From Tolypothrix sp. PCC 7910 (GTDB lineage Bacteria > Cyanobacteriota > Cyanobacteriia > Cyanobacteriales > Nostocaceae), in contig NZ_CP050440.1 in assembly GCF_011769525.1 (NCBI RefSeq), positions 7,302,001-7,366,000 on the forward strand: a stretch of DNA of 64,000 bases. The letters are read 5' to 3'. Each line of letters starts with the position of its first letter. Positions within the stretch are counted from its first letter, which is position 1. Of the stretch, positions 5,817 to 16,115 are shown piece after piece. The notes below the pieces were generated by a model that worked only from the letters and a program-made list of their open reading frames with translations, made no database searches and was not told the DNA's origin. Position numbers and translations under genes: made by a program.

Positions 5817-6935
5817 ATGCAAAATAATCTGGTTATGTTCCCTAGCCTGAAGGTAGCAGGGAATAATTCACACGCAACGCAAACAAAGCCTACTAAGTAT
5901 AACTATGCTGAGCAGCTGTTTATAGAACTGCTAGCAACAGAAAATTTAGATGAACAAATAGAAAATGTTGCTGGGAAAGCCAAGGCGTTTGAACAGACGC
6001 TGTCAATAGCAATTCATGCAGCTTATGAAAATAGCTGTGGTGAGCAAGATGCTCATCTGTTTTTACAAAGAATACTTTATCGCATTAATCGACTGAATTT
6101 GTTTTGGTATGACGATTTGCGACATTATGACAATGAGCGATCGCTTTACTTGTCTTCATGTCGTAATCAAATTGAAGCTGCTTGGCAAGCTTGGGAACTA
6201 GCGCAATTCGATTTGCTAAAATTACAAAAATTGAATGCCAAACAAGCACTTACTGAACGTGCATCTTTTGATGTTGATCCACCCTTATCGCCGGATAGTC
6301 GCTATCTTCGTGAAGAAATGAGCGAGGTTGGCTATCGTCACTTATTAGCGATCGCATCTTTTGATGGCTTGGTAGAAGGTAGCCGTATGACCAACATTTT
6401 GGGTGGTGCGGCGAATGAAGTGCAATGTACGCTGGTGCGGGTCTTTTTGGAAGAATACGGCAACGGTCGCTTACCGCGCAAGCACTCAACATTTTTTGCC
6501 CAAATGTTAGATGAGTTTGGGATGAATACTAAACCTGAGGGATATTTTGATTTAGTACCTTGGGAAGTTTTAGCTTGTGATAACCATAATTTCTTAACTA
6601 CACAGCGTAAACGCTATTTTCTGCGCTACAGTGGTGCGTTAACCTATTTTGAAGTTGCGGGCCCAGCTGCTTATCGAAATTATTTGACGGCGGCGCAACG
6701 ATTGGGATTGTCACAAGCAGCGATGGGTTATTGGGAACTGCACATTAAGGAAGATGAACGCCACGGTCGTTGGATGTTGGATGATGTGGCTTTACCTTTG
6801 GCAGATAAGTATCCCCATGATGCTTGGGAATTGGTACTAGGTTATGACCAAGAGAAATTTATGGGCGATCGCGCTGCAAAAGCTGTTGTTCGTTCAATAC
6901 GTGAAGTTGAACAAGCTGCTTTAGGCAGTAGATAA
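5817..6935 (+). CDS. iron-containing redox enzyme family protein (haem-oxygenase-like diiron fold)
   Basis: The C-terminal two thirds resemble the haem-oxygenase-like diiron oxidase/oxygenase family. The stretch WELHIKEDERHGRW holds spaced His/Glu residues of the H...ExxH kind that bind the metal pair, with helical segments throughout. Such proteins oxidise small metabolites or free amino acid-derived substrates; the substrate here is unknown. The frame is open from a TTG at 5715, but the upstream 34 residues look non-coding, so the ATG at 5817 is chosen (372 residues). It is followed 166 bp downstream, on the same strand, by a methyltransferase, which suggests joint action. Confidence 0.75.
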   Translation: MQNNLVMFPSLKVAGNNSHATQTKPTKYNYAEQLFIELLATENLDEQIENVAGKAKAFEQTLSIAIHAAYENSCGEQDAHLFLQRILYRINRLNLFWYDDLRHYDNERSLYLSSCRNQIEAAWQAWELAQFDLLKLQKLNAKQALTERASFDVDPPLSPDSRYLREEMSEVGYRHLLAIASFDGLVEGSRMTNILGGAANEVQCTLVRVFLEEYGNGRLPRKHSTFFAQMLDEFGMNTKPEGYFDLVPWEVLACDNHNFLTTQRKRYFLRYSGALTYFEVAGPAAYRNYLTAAQRLGLSQAAMGYWELHIKEDERHGRWMLDDVALPLADKYPHDAWELVLGYDQEKFMGDRAAKAVVRSIREVEQAALGSR

Positions 6936-7101
6936 ATATAGCCCTGAAAATAGTATTAGTTTCATCCTACTAATTTACTCAAAAATAGCTTTCTTTAGTA
7001 ATCAATTTGTTACTAAAGAAACAGTTTTTATTGCCTGAATATATTCGTCGCAGTATTTTTTCTGCAAGTTTGATTATACCTTAAATTGGAATCGAGGTCA
7101 C

Positions 7102-7797
7102 ATGAAAGATATATTTTTCTGCCCAGAAGAATCTAATTTTTACTCAAATTGTTTAGAAACCTTAGTTCTGAGAAATTGTCAAGATCCTGAGTGTATTGTT
7201 GAGTTTGGCTCTGGCGATGGTAGCCCTGTCATCAACTCATTATTGAGGAATAAATTTGAAGGTGTAATCCACGGATTTGAGTTAAATACCTCTGCCTGGA
7301 AAGCTGCTAATTTAACAATCGATGAGTATAACCTGACCAATAAATATATTATCAATAATTCCTGTTTATTTACATCTGAAAAACCCAAAGGCAAATATCT
7401 TGTAGCCAATCCGCCATATCTCCCTGCGCCCGATAAAGATATTTATATGCCCCTATTATTTGGTGGTATTGATGGTGCGACAATTACTAATGAACTTTTA
7501 TCTTTAGACTATGAAAATGTACTTGTTTTAGTTTCGAGTTTTTCTAATCCTACAAGTACCATTGCTCAAGCGCAAGAGCATGGATATGTTGTAAATAACT
7601 TTGTTGTTTTACCTTTAAAGTTTGGCTACTATAGCTCAGAACCAAAAGTTAAAAAGCACATTGAAAATTTACGTAAACATAAAATGGCATTTTATTCTGG
7701 TGACTATTACTTCTTGGCAGGGGTTTTATTTAGTAAATCCCAACAAGATACACCAGATTTATCTAAAGAATTAGCCCAGGTCATGACCAGTTTATAA
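7102..7797 (+). CDS. class I SAM-dependent methyltransferase with NPPY motif
   Basis: 231 residues. Motif I is VEFGSGDGS (about 33-41, SAM binding) and motif IV is NPPY (about 107-110), which in PrmC/HemK-like N5-glutamine methyltransferases and in N6-adenine DNA methyltransferases positions a planar amide or amine. It is much shorter than DNA methyltransferases with a recognition domain and lacks the PrmC N-terminal helical domain, so a protein or small-molecule target is more likely. GAGGT precedes the ATG. The upstream diiron-type oxidase gene is the only near neighbour on the strand. Confidence 0.75.
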   Translation: MKDIFFCPEESNFYSNCLETLVLRNCQDPECIVEFGSGDGSPVINSLLRNKFEGVIHGFELNTSAWKAANLTIDEYNLTNKYIINNSCLFTSEKPKGKYLVANPPYLPAPDKDIYMPLLFGGIDGATITNELLSLDYENVLVLVSSFSNPTSTIAQAQEHGYVVNNFVVLPLKFGYYSSEPKVKKHIENLRKHKMAFYSGDYYFLAGVLFSKSQQDTPDLSKELAQVMTSL

Positions 7798-8139
7798 TTT
7801 ACAGCAAATTGCGAGTTGGTGAGGTACAGATAATTTTAGGGCAAGGCACTGCCCATTGGTGTCAACTTAAGCTAAAAGCTATATAGGGCGGGCGTTGTAC
7901 AAATCCCCTGCGCCCTCATCCCCTAACCCCTTCTCCCTCAGGGAGAAGGGGAATTGAATCTCTTGCTCCCTGCTCCCCTGCTTTTTCAGGTCAGGTTGGA
8001 GCAATTAAAGATAACTGAAATTCCCGTAGTATCTTTGACAGTAGAAAGCGATCGCATCCAAAATCATAGCTTGGAAATTACCTATGAAATTACAAGGATT
8101 TCAAAGCTGAAGCCACGTTAAACGCGAATTATCAATTCC
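7798..8139. other. intergenic region with a dispersed palindrome
   Basis: Convergent 3' ends. 7927-7951 is a 25-nt palindrome with 12-bp arms (CCCCTTCTCCCT / AGGGAGAAGGGG). A fragment GCAATTAAAGATAACTG near 8000 resembles one end of the 54751-54998 element. No gene is visible. Confidence 0.5.
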
Positions 8140-8811
8140 TTAGTTTTCTAACCAAGTGCGGTAGGAATTTGCGATGATCGCGGCCTGGGTGCGATCGCGC
8201 AGGTTCATTCTCGTTAAAATATGGGTAATGTGATTTCTGACCGTTCCTTCAGATAAATGCAGTTTTTGGGCAATTTCGCGGTTATTTGACCCTTTTGCTA
8301 GCAATAACAATACTTCTCGCTCTCTATCTGTTAATTCCGTTAAGCCTGGCGGTAATGGCTTGGATGAGTTTGCCTTTGTCAATGGCGCTTCTGCAATTAC
8401 TTTTTCCACAATTCCCGGGCCAAATTGGGTATAGCCTTGGTGAACTGATTGAATCGCTTTGGCAAGTTCATCGGCGGGAGTATCTTTTAACAAATATCCC
8501 TTCGCCCCAAAACGCAGCGCTTCTGCGACATAGTCTGTATCGTTAAATGTAGTCAGAATCAAAACTTTGATATCTGGAAATTGCTGACAAATTATTTGTG
8601 TGGCTTGTACACCATTCATCACAGGCATTCGGATATCCATCAGCACCACATCAGGAAATTGGTTGATTTCCTGCAAAGCCGCGAGTTGTGCGATCGCACT
8701 TTGTCCATTATTAGCCTCACCCACCACTTGCAAACCCGGCTTTGACTCTAACAGCGTCTTCAAACCCTGTCGCACAATTTCTTGATCCTCAACAAGTAAT
8801 AATTTAATCAA
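8140..8811 (-). CDS. NarL/LuxR-family response regulator
   Basis: 223 residues. An N-terminal receiver domain has the acidic pocket (Glu8, Asp9), phosphoacceptor Asp59 in LMDIRMP and a conserved Lys near 108 (LLKDTP). A C-terminal LuxR-type helix-turn-helix (about 155-220) begins LTDREREVLLLLAKG. It would bind DNA as a dimer when phosphorylated. The gene lies 218 bp downstream of a NarX-type kinase on the same strand, so the two very likely form a two-component pair. The promoters it controls are not evident. Confidence 0.92.
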   Translation of the reverse strand: MIKLLLVEDQEIVRQGLKTLLESKPGLQVVGEANNGQSAIAQLAALQEINQFPDVVLMDIRMPVMNGVQATQIICQQFPDIKVLILTTFNDTDYVAEALRFGAKGYLLKDTPADELAKAIQSVHQGYTQFGPGIVEKVIAEAPLTKANSSKPLPPGLTELTDREREVLLLLAKGSNNREIAQKLHLSEGTVRNHITHILTRMNLRDRTQAAIIANSYRTWLEN

Positions 8812-8813
8812 AT

Positions 8814-8869
8814 TTGGTGTTGGGTGTTTGGTAATGGGTGTTTGGTAATAGGTAATTGGAATTTTGCAT
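8814..8869. repeat. degenerate short tandem repeat (TTGGTGT / TTGGTAA heptads)
   Basis: Heptad-type repeats between the regulator and kinase genes; one of many such loci in the window. Confidence 0.6.
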
Positions 8870-8938
8870 TTTTTCTTTCTCCATCATCTCCCAATACTGT
8901 TTGGTTAAGAATTTTTCGTGATGATTTTGGGGTTGGAA

Positions 8939-8958
8939 AGACGCGATTAATCGCGTCT
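8939..8958. repeat. perfect 20-nt palindrome
   Basis: AGACGCGATTAATCGCGTCT is its own reverse complement and is followed by CTAC. An identical 20-mer occurs at 50717-50736, so it is a dispersed palindromic repeat. Confidence 0.8.
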
Positions 8959-9029
8959 CTACAGGATTTAAATGTCAATCGATTTATCTTATCCAAACTG
9001 TATTGCCTCATCTTCCCAATCCCCAATCC

Positions 9030-10172
9030 CTACTCCTCCCCCCTAGGAAAATGTGCCATAATTCGACACCCAGCACCGGGTTTACTAAAAAATTCTATCT
9101 GTCCCCCCATTGCAGCGGTTCGTTCGCGCATTCCTTGTAGTCCAAAGCCTGTCACCGCTTGATCGGAATCAAAGCCTTTGCCGTTATCTTGCAGTATGAG
9201 CAATAATCCATCATCTCTGGTTTGGAGTTTGATTTGCACATTTGTGGCGTTGGCATATTTATAAATGTTGGTTAGCCCTTCCTGAATAATGCGAAATACT
9301 ACATGATTCACAGTATTAGATAAGGGTTGTGATAAATCAATTTCGCACTCTGGCTGGATATCGGTGAGGTGATAAAATTCCTCCGCAAGGTTGGCGATCG
9401 CAGTTTCGAGTAATTGTCCTTGGAGTGGATCGGAACGAATGGATGAAACTGATTCCCTGACTTCTCTTAGGGCTGCAGAACCTAGTTTTTTTGCTTCGAT
9501 TAAAAACTGCTGCGCCCGTTCGCGATCGCTGTGCCACAGTGTTAATACTGTTTCCATTTGCACATTCAGCGCTACTAAAGAATGCCCTAGGGAATCATGG
9601 ATATCACGGGCAATGCGATTGCGTTCTTCTAGGGCTACCATTTCCTCAATGCGTTGATTTAGCGCCCGTTCTTGTTCTAGCGATCGCCTCAGTTCTGCTT
9701 CTTTTTCTTGTAAACGCTGATTTTGTTCTTGGAGTTGCAGCTGTAAGCGGCAAAGTTTTAGTTGCACTTCAATTCGCGCTAGAACTTCCTCAATTTGAAA
9801 AGGTTTAGTAATAAAATCTATACCGCCAACAGAGAAGGCTTTTACCTTATCAAAGACTTCATTTAAAGCACTAATAAAAATGACGGGGATCTCTTGCGTT
9901 TGCGGATCGGACTTGATGTGTTCGCATACTTCGTAGCCACTCATTCCGGGCATATTAATGTCGAGCAAAATTAAATCTGGTGGTTGAGCTTTTATGCCAA
10001 TTAATGCCATTGCTCCATTTGTAACACTCCGTACTTCATAACCTTGCTCTGTCAGCATTGCTGATAGTAAACGCAGGTTATCTAGGGTGTCGTCAATGAT
10101 GAGAATATCTCCTTTGCTTGACGGGTTAAATTGCATACTTCTCAACGAGCTAAGAGAATCATTAATTATCAA
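9030..10172 (-). CDS. receiver-histidine kinase hybrid (HisKA_3, NarX type)
   Basis: 380 residues, no transmembrane segment. An N-terminal receiver domain (about 20-140; Asp27, Asp28, Asp71, Lys123) is joined by a coiled coil (about 140-180) to a HisKA_3 dimerisation domain with phospho-acceptor His192 (RIARDIHDSLGH) and a HATPase domain (N-box and GFGLQGMRER near the end). The cognate regulator gene follows downstream. The receiver at the N-terminus suggests that the kinase is itself an intermediate and takes input from another kinase, as is common in cyanobacteria. Confidence 0.92.
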   Translation of the reverse strand: MIINDSLSSLRSMQFNPSSKGDILIIDDTLDNLRLLSAMLTEQGYEVRSVTNGAMALIGIKAQPPDLILLDINMPGMSGYEVCEHIKSDPQTQEIPVIFISALNEVFDKVKAFSVGGIDFITKPFQIEEVLARIEVQLKLCRLQLQLQEQNQRLQEKEAELRRSLEQERALNQRIEEMVALEERNRIARDIHDSLGHSLVALNVQMETVLTLWHSDRERAQQFLIEAKKLGSAALREVRESVSSIRSDPLQGQLLETAIANLAEEFYHLTDIQPECEIDLSQPLSNTVNHVVFRIIQEGLTNIYKYANATNVQIKLQTRDDGLLLILQDNGKGFDSDQAVTGFGLQGMRERTAAMGGQIEFFSKPGAGCRIMAHFPRGEE

Positions 10173-10764
10173 TTTCAGACATTTTATATTTTAGATTTAT
10201 GAAAATGATTTTGTTGAGTGTTGGCTGCGAATAAGAAAATCTGTCTTTCCTATGCGCCATGCTCCATGCCCATTTTTAAACTATAAAGGAAAAGAAGAAT
10301 TTTATATTTACTTCTCTAGTTGTGTACCTCATTTGGTTGCAAACTACTATATATTCATGAATCAAATTGAATTGCTATACTGAAATTAATTTTATTAGCA
10401 GCGATCAAGAACTTATCGCCAACGCCTTCTACAATTTACATTTATTAATATTATTGATGGTTCTAAGGTTTTTAGCTTGACCCAAAAATAATGCGAATAA
10501 CTGCATAATTTTTAGGAAACTTGCTGTTAAATAAATTCGGTTTTGGACTGACACCAAATTGTAGATTTGTTGTGTTGCCATTAAAGGTGGTTTTAGTCCC
10601 CCAGATTATTACATAGTACATTCTTATTGCATACTACCCTATGGTGTAGTTTTATCTCAGACAGCCGATCCTCTATATTATGCTTAAGCAATTTATTGCC
10701 ATTGGGAAGCTTCTGAGCCAGCATTCGCATCTACAGATTGCTGTTTCATTAAAGGAGTTTAAAG
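10173..10764. other. divergent intergenic region between two kinase genes
   Basis: 592 bp, AT-rich, presumably holding both promoters. AAAGGAG 8 nt before 10765 is the ribosome-binding site of the hybrid kinase. No small gene is seen. Confidence 0.5.
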
Positions 10765-13700
10765 ATGCGTCCTTTCACCCATCAATTTGCAACAGTTGTT
10801 AAAAGTTTACACTTGCGCCACGTTCTCGTGGTGCCTTTTATAGTGCAAATTTCTTTAGCTGTTGGGTTGACTGGATGGTTATCAATTTATAATGGTCAAC
10901 GCGCAGTTAATGAGGTAGCCGTTGAACTCCGCAATGAAATCATGGCGCGCATTCAGCAATATCTGAAAACTTATGTAGAAACACCTCATAAAATCAACCA
11001 GATTAATGCTAACGCTATCCGCTTGGGTGAAGTGAATCTACAAGATTTAGCTGCATTAGAAAGACACCTTTGGTATCAAATTGAAACATTTAATACAGTC
11101 ACAGCAGTTTACATTGGCTCGAACTATGGCGAACATGTTGCTGTGGAGAAGGGTGATCATGGTGGCTTTCAGGTCAAAATTTCTGGTGACTCTACCAATC
11201 ACGAAATCCGCATTTATGCTGCAGATAAACCAGGAAATCACACAAAACTTTTAAGATTTAAACCTAATTACGATCCGCGAACTCGTCCTTGGTATACATC
11301 AGCAGTTAAGTCTAAAACAGCAAACTGGGGCGGAATTTATCGGCTATTTGCGACACCTAAATTTGTTTTAAACGCTAGTTTGCCAATTTATGACAATCGC
11401 CAAAATCTTTTAGGTGTAGCGGCTGTAGATTTTTCCTTGACTGAGATTAGCCAATTTCTCCGGAGTTTAAAAATTGGGCGATCGGGTAAAACGTTTATTG
11501 TGGAACGTCAAACAGGATTGTTAGTTGGGAGTTCTACCACCCAACAACCATACGAAATTGACAATCCCAATGCACCAATTACTAAGCAAAATCCGATTCG
11601 CATTCAGGCGATAGATAGCAAAGATCCGTTGACGCAAAACACTGCTAAATATTTGCAGCAACACTTTGGTAGCTTCAGCAAGATTGCACAAAAGCAACAA
11701 TTAGATTTTGACATTAAAGGTCAACGGCAATTTTTACAAATTCTGCCGATGAAAACTGAGCAAGGTTTGGACTGGCTAATTGTTGTAGTTGTCCCAGAAG
11801 CAGATTTTATGGATCAAATTAATGCCAACACTCGGACAACTATTATACTTTGTATAGCCGCATTTGTACTGGCAACGGGATTGGGGGTGTTAACGGCCCG
11901 TTGGATTACTCAGCCGATTTTGAAATTGGGAAGTGCAGCCAAAGCGATCGCATCTGGGAATTTAAACCAAAGAGTTGCTGTGCAAAGCACCACTGAGTTA
12001 AACGATTTAGCCAAGTCTTTTAACCAAATGGCACTACAATTGCGCGCATCCTTTGACGCTTTAGCTCAAACCAACGAAGAATTAGAAAGCCGTGTAGCCG
12101 AAAGAACCACAGAACTGGGTGAGAAAAATGCCCAACTTCAGCAAGAAATTCGCGATCGCCAAAAAGCAGAAGCAGCGCTATCCAAATCTGAAGCGGAACT
12201 ACGGTTAATGTTTGCGGCGATGACTGATATGGTTGTGGTTTTTGATAGCGAGGGACGTTACCTCAAGTATGTACAAACCCAATCCTATAGTTATAAACCT
12301 GATGTAGACCGCATTGGCAAAACAGTTCACGAAGTTTTGCCTAAAGAAGTCGCTAATCTCATCTATGATGCCATTCAACAAGCACTGCATTTGCGAGAAG
12401 AGCGAGACAACTCTGATAAAACTCGCAAAAGTGTTTATTTGGAATATCACTTAGCTGTGAAGAATCGGGAAACTTGGTTTTTAGCTAGTGTTTCCCCATT
12501 GTCTGAGAATACAGTGCTGTGGGTAGCCCGTGATATTAGCAAGCTGAAAAAGACCGAAATTGCCCTCAAGCAAGCCAAAGAAGCTGCAGATGCTGCCAAC
12601 TTAGCTAAAAGTCAATTTCTTTCTAACATGAGCCATGAACTCAGGACTCCCCTGAATATTATCCTGGGCTTTACCCAACTGCTGCTGCGAAATCACTCGC
12701 TCAATTCCCAGCAACAAGACTATATAGATACGATTAACCGCAGTGGCGAAGACTTGCTGACATTAATTAATGATGTCTTGGAAATGTCTAAAATTGAAGC
12801 CGGTCGCGTCACCCTCAACGAAACGAATTTTGATTTGTGGAACCTGATTGAGCGATTGCAACAGATGTTTGCACTTAAAGCCCAATCTAAAGGGTTAGAG
12901 TTAATTGTCGTGCGATCGCCCTCTGTTCCCCAATATATCCAGGCTGATGAAAGTAAAATTCGTCAGGTGCTTGTGAATCTCATTGGCAACGCGATTAAAT
13001 TTACACAGTTAGGCACAGTAACATTACGAGTAGATACTGGCAGCCAAGTCGTTACCCCCAACCAAAAACTTACCTTGTGCTTCAGCGTCCAAGATACAGG
13101 CTGCGGAATTGCCTCGACTGACTTTGAGAAGTTATTTGAGCCATTTGTACAAACCGAGACAGGTTACAAATCCCAAGAAGGAACTGGGCTAGGATTACCC
13201 ATCAGCCAGCGATTTGTGCGGTTAATGGGTGGAGATTTAAGGGTAAATAGCGAAGTGTGCAAAGGCTCAACTTTTACCTTTGATATCCCCACCCGGGCAG
13301 TAATTTTAGATACATTGCCTACACCCCAAGAAACTCGCCAAGTCATCGGTTTAGAACCAGGACAACCCAGTTATCGGATTTTAATTGTTGAAGATAAACT
13401 AGAAAATCGGCGGTTGTTGGTGGAATTGTTAACCCCCATCGGCTTTGAAATTAAAGAAGCCGTCAACGGCGAAGCGGCGATCGCACTTTGGGAAAGTTGG
13501 GCACCTCATTTCATTTGGATGGATATCCGAATGCCTGTAATGAACGGCTTTGAAGCCACTCAACACATTAAAGCTGTAGGTAATCCCGCCCCGATAATTG
13601 TGGCTTTAACTGGTAGCGCCTTTGAAGAAGACAGATTAACAGCCTTATCCTTGGGCTTTGATGACTTTGTGAGGAAACCATTCCGAGCAAATATCATTTT

Positions 13701-14034
13701 TGAGAAAATGGCAGAGTACTTGGGTGTGCGTTATGTTTACGCTGACGAGGCGAATAAACAGCACAACATCGAAATCGGCTCTACGGTAGCTAATGGTGCA
13801 TCCGCCACAGGTAATTTATTAACAGTTGCAGACTTAGAAGTAATGCCTAGTGAATGGATTGAACAACTGCATCAAGCAGCGCTAAGAGTTAATAGTAAAG
13901 AAGTTCTGAGATTAATTCAGCAAATTCCGCAAAAAAGCGATCGCCTTGCCAAAGCCTTGACTGATTTAGTTGATCGCTTTGGTTTTGAAGAGATGATCGA
14001 ATTAACCAAACAGCAGCAGAAAGCATTTAAATAG
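10765..14034 (+). CDS. hybrid sensor histidine kinase (dCACHE-HAMP-PAS-HisKA-HATPase-REC)
   Basis: 1089 residues. In order: a transmembrane helix (about 20-42), a periplasmic double-CACHE-type sensor domain (about 45-350, with RPWY typical of small-ligand sensing), a second membrane helix (about 355-378), HAMP, a coiled coil, a PAS domain (about 475-595), HisKA with His624 in SHELRTPLN, a HATPase domain (GTGLGL box), and a receiver with Asp920 in MDIRMPVMNG. The tail of about 90 residues is helical. It would sense an extracellular small molecule and pass phosphate to a separate regulator, which is not adjacent. Confidence 0.93.
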   Translation: MRPFTHQFATVVKSLHLRHVLVVPFIVQISLAVGLTGWLSIYNGQRAVNEVAVELRNEIMARIQQYLKTYVETPHKINQINANAIRLGEVNLQDLAALERHLWYQIETFNTVTAVYIGSNYGEHVAVEKGDHGGFQVKISGDSTNHEIRIYAADKPGNHTKLLRFKPNYDPRTRPWYTSAVKSKTANWGGIYRLFATPKFVLNASLPIYDNRQNLLGVAAVDFSLTEISQFLRSLKIGRSGKTFIVERQTGLLVGSSTTQQPYEIDNPNAPITKQNPIRIQAIDSKDPLTQNTAKYLQQHFGSFSKIAQKQQLDFDIKGQRQFLQILPMKTEQGLDWLIVVVVPEADFMDQINANTRTTIILCIAAFVLATGLGVLTARWITQPILKLGSAAKAIASGNLNQRVAVQSTTELNDLAKSFNQMALQLRASFDALAQTNEELESRVAERTTELGEKNAQLQQEIRDRQKAEAALSKSEAELRLMFAAMTDMVVVFDSEGRYLKYVQTQSYSYKPDVDRIGKTVHEVLPKEVANLIYDAIQQALHLREERDNSDKTRKSVYLEYHLAVKNRETWFLASVSPLSENTVLWVARDISKLKKTEIALKQAKEAADAANLAKSQFLSNMSHELRTPLNIILGFTQLLLRNHSLNSQQQDYIDTINRSGEDLLTLINDVLEMSKIEAGRVTLNETNFDLWNLIERLQQMFALKAQSKGLELIVVRSPSVPQYIQADESKIRQVLVNLIGNAIKFTQLGTVTLRVDTGSQVVTPNQKLTLCFSVQDTGCGIASTDFEKLFEPFVQTETGYKSQEGTGLGLPISQRFVRLMGGDLRVNSEVCKGSTFTFDIPTRAVILDTLPTPQETRQVIGLEPGQPSYRILIVEDKLENRRLLVELLTPIGFEIKEAVNGEAAIALWESWAPHFIWMDIRMPVMNGFEATQHIKAVGNPAPIIVALTGSAFEEDRLTALSLGFDDFVRKPFRANIIFEKMAEYLGVRYVYADEANKQHNIEIGSTVANGASATGNLLTVADLEVMPSEWIEQLHQAALRVNSKEVLRLIQQIPQKSDRLAKALTDLVDRFGFEEMIELTKQQQKAFK

Positions 14035-14494
14035 TATACGGATTCATGAAAAACTCCACCCACAAGGGGATATGGGGTATGGGAAAGATATTGCCGTGTA
14101 CCACCACAAGCCCCATGCGACTATCCAGATAATTTTGCATTTTAGATTCTGGGATTTTGGATTTTATTGAGTGCGATCGCCTATATTCAATAGCCCCAAA
14201 GTCAGGAATTAGTGAAGATTGGCATAGATGCTGAGAAACAACCGCTCAAAGAGACTTGACTAGCCGAATCGGGCTTTTAAAACCCCGAATTTTCTGTTCG
14301 TTTCTGAAGGCTGAGTAACGTTTGTATAGTCGCAAAACTATATCTACCAAGGCCAAAACCCAAAATTTTCATGCTAATAGAGATTACATCAATTCTGAAA
14401 ATTATGTTTTTTACCGATTCTTAGCTTGGGGAGTTTTGCTAAGTTCGGGGCTGCTATTACAATGGAAACTGATCGATATGAGGATACATCAAGA
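14035..14494. other. intergenic region upstream of rpsU
   Basis: 460 bp with one HIP1-like GCGATCGC and a degenerate TTTTAGATTCTGGGATTTTGGATTTT repeat stretch near 14142-14166. No gene or clear terminator is seen. Confidence 0.45.
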
Positions 14495-14674
14495 ATGACC
14501 CAAGTGGTTTTAGGAGAGAACGAAGGAATAGATTCAGCACTGCGTCGGTTTAAACGCCAGGTTTCCAAAGCTGGAATATTAGCTGACGTTAAGTATCATC
14601 GGCACTTTGAAACACCGTTAGAAAAGCGTAAACGTAAGGCAGTAGCAGCTAGACGTAAACGCCGTTTTAAATAA
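14495..14674 (+). CDS. rpsU: 30S ribosomal protein S21
   Basis: 59 residues, [20 protein letters not shown] and then a basic C-terminus ending in RRKRRFK, as in cyanobacterial S21 proteins. The frame is open upstream to 14426, but family members begin at the MTQVV methionine, so the ATG at 14495 is used. S21 binds near the 3' end of 16S rRNA in the small subunit and helps initiation. It is monocistronic here. Confidence 0.93.
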   Translation: MTQVVLGENEGIDSALRRFKRQVSKAGILADVKYHRHFETPLEKRKRKAVAARRKRRFK

Positions 14675-15142
14675 ACTTATTACTGGTAGTGCTAAAGGCT
14701 GGCTTGTTCTAGATATCGGCTCCCGTACTCACTATATTGATGGTACTCACGGTGTGGGCAAGGTATCGAGGACAAAATAACCTGATAAGGAACAGAGATG
14801 GCTGCTAAAGTCTAGCCTGGAATCTCTTAAAGGTTGCAAGGCCTCCAGACGCTGTATAAGACTCATGGGATTTTGAGCCAAACATTTAGCAATGAATGCA
14901 CCCCATAGAGCAACGGTGAGCGAGTTTTGCAGCTCCGACTTAGGCCTGTGGGCAAGTCGGAGTAGTACACGCAAGCAAAAAACACTTCCATGATTGTCAA
15001 AAAAAATCACAAAGACTTACCGCACCCCTGATAGGGGTGTGAGTTAGTCTATTTGTATAAATTTGCTGGGTCTCAAGTGTGTGAGTATGGTTGGATGGAG
15101 TAGGGGACAATCGCTGCCCATCAACCAAATTCAAACAATCAA
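14675..15142. other. intergenic region between rpsU and pth
   Basis: 468 bp between convergent genes. A hairpin CACCCC-TGATA-GGGGTG lies at 15034-15050. An 87-codon minus-strand frame (14747-15010) has no recognisable product and I do not call it. Confidence 0.45.
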
Positions 15143-15784
15143 CTAAGATTCTGAAATCTCAATAGTGCGGCTGTTACAACGGTTCATTGCTTTTTCTACT
15201 CCTTGTTTGAGGCTAAGTTCTATACACTCAACTACAAACTGAAGTACAAGTGACATTGTTTGATTTTCGGTGGCTGTAAAACGTCCTAGCACATGGGAAA
15301 CAGCTCCCGAATCATCGTTATTAGCTGCACCTTTTGGTTTCCCAATACCAATGCGTAACCGTGGAAAATTTTGGGAACTTAAATGAGCGATCGCACTTTT
15401 CATACCATTATGACCCCCAGCAGAACCAGACAAACGGAGGCGAGTCTTTCCTAACGGTAAATCCATCTCATCGTAAACTACCAAAACCGACTCGGGCGGC
15501 AATTTATACCAACTAGTTACTGCTTGTATTGCTTGTCCTGAGCGATTCATGTAAGTTAATGGCTTCAGCAAGCGGATTTTACCCCCTACAGGCGCAACCC
15601 CTTCACCATACTCGCCTTGAAACTTTTTATTTTCTGCTAAAGGAATTTGCCAAGCACGTGAGAGTGCATCAACGGCTGCAAAGCCAATATTGTGGCGCGT
15701 TTGGTCATACTTAGGCTCTGGATTTCCCAACCCGACAATTAGCTGGGGAATCACCAAAGCTGGTTTTGTAACAGCCTCTGTCAT
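15143..15784 (-). CDS. pth: peptidyl-tRNA hydrolase
   Basis: Releases peptides from prematurely dropped peptidyl-tRNA. The family signature VGLGNPEPKYDQTRHNIGF holds the catalytic His; further motifs are the YMNRSG segment and the Asp of VYDEMDLPLGK; SGSAGGHNGMKS is also typical. The ATG at 15784 (213 residues) is preferred over one 15 bp upstream because GAGAG lies at a suitable distance. Its co-direction with tatA and psbH on the minus strand fits a common cyanobacterial arrangement. Confidence 0.95.
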   Translation of the reverse strand: MTEAVTKPALVIPQLIVGLGNPEPKYDQTRHNIGFAAVDALSRAWQIPLAENKKFQGEYGEGVAPVGGKIRLLKPLTYMNRSGQAIQAVTSWYKLPPESVLVVYDEMDLPLGKTRLRLSGSAGGHNGMKSAIAHLSSQNFPRLRIGIGKPKGAANNDDSGAVSHVLGRFTATENQTMSLVLQFVVECIELSLKQGVEKAMNRCNSRTIEISES

Positions 15785-16115
15785 TTTGACTCTCATCAAT
15801 CAATTTTGGATTTTGGTCGCATCGGTGCGATTCCCGCACAACTTAGATTTTGGATTTTCATTAGAATTCCATCTTCAATGGATGAAGCTTGAGAATTTGA
15901 GATTTGTTTTACCTACAAGAACTAGATATAAATACTCAAATTACAGCAATCTAAAATCGGCAATCTAAAATTGCCAAAGCGCGGTTAAACCAAACTATGT
16001 CAGTTTATGTAGGGGAAAACGGAGAAGGGGGAAGGAATACAGGTTTTTCTCTTTTACCCTTTCCTTTCCCCTTATCAAAATAGTTATGTTTATATCCGCC
16101 AACCTACTAACCTCT
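15785..16115. other. intergenic region with dispersed AT-rich repeats
   Basis: 331 bp containing several TTTTGGATTTT / AATCTAAAAT type repeat units (near 15805-15970). No gene seen. Confidence 0.5.

Noticed and set aside
14747-15010. 87-codon minus-strand ORF between rpsU and pth
   Set aside because: No ribosome-binding site, no recognisable motif, and composition unlike the neighbouring genes; open by chance.
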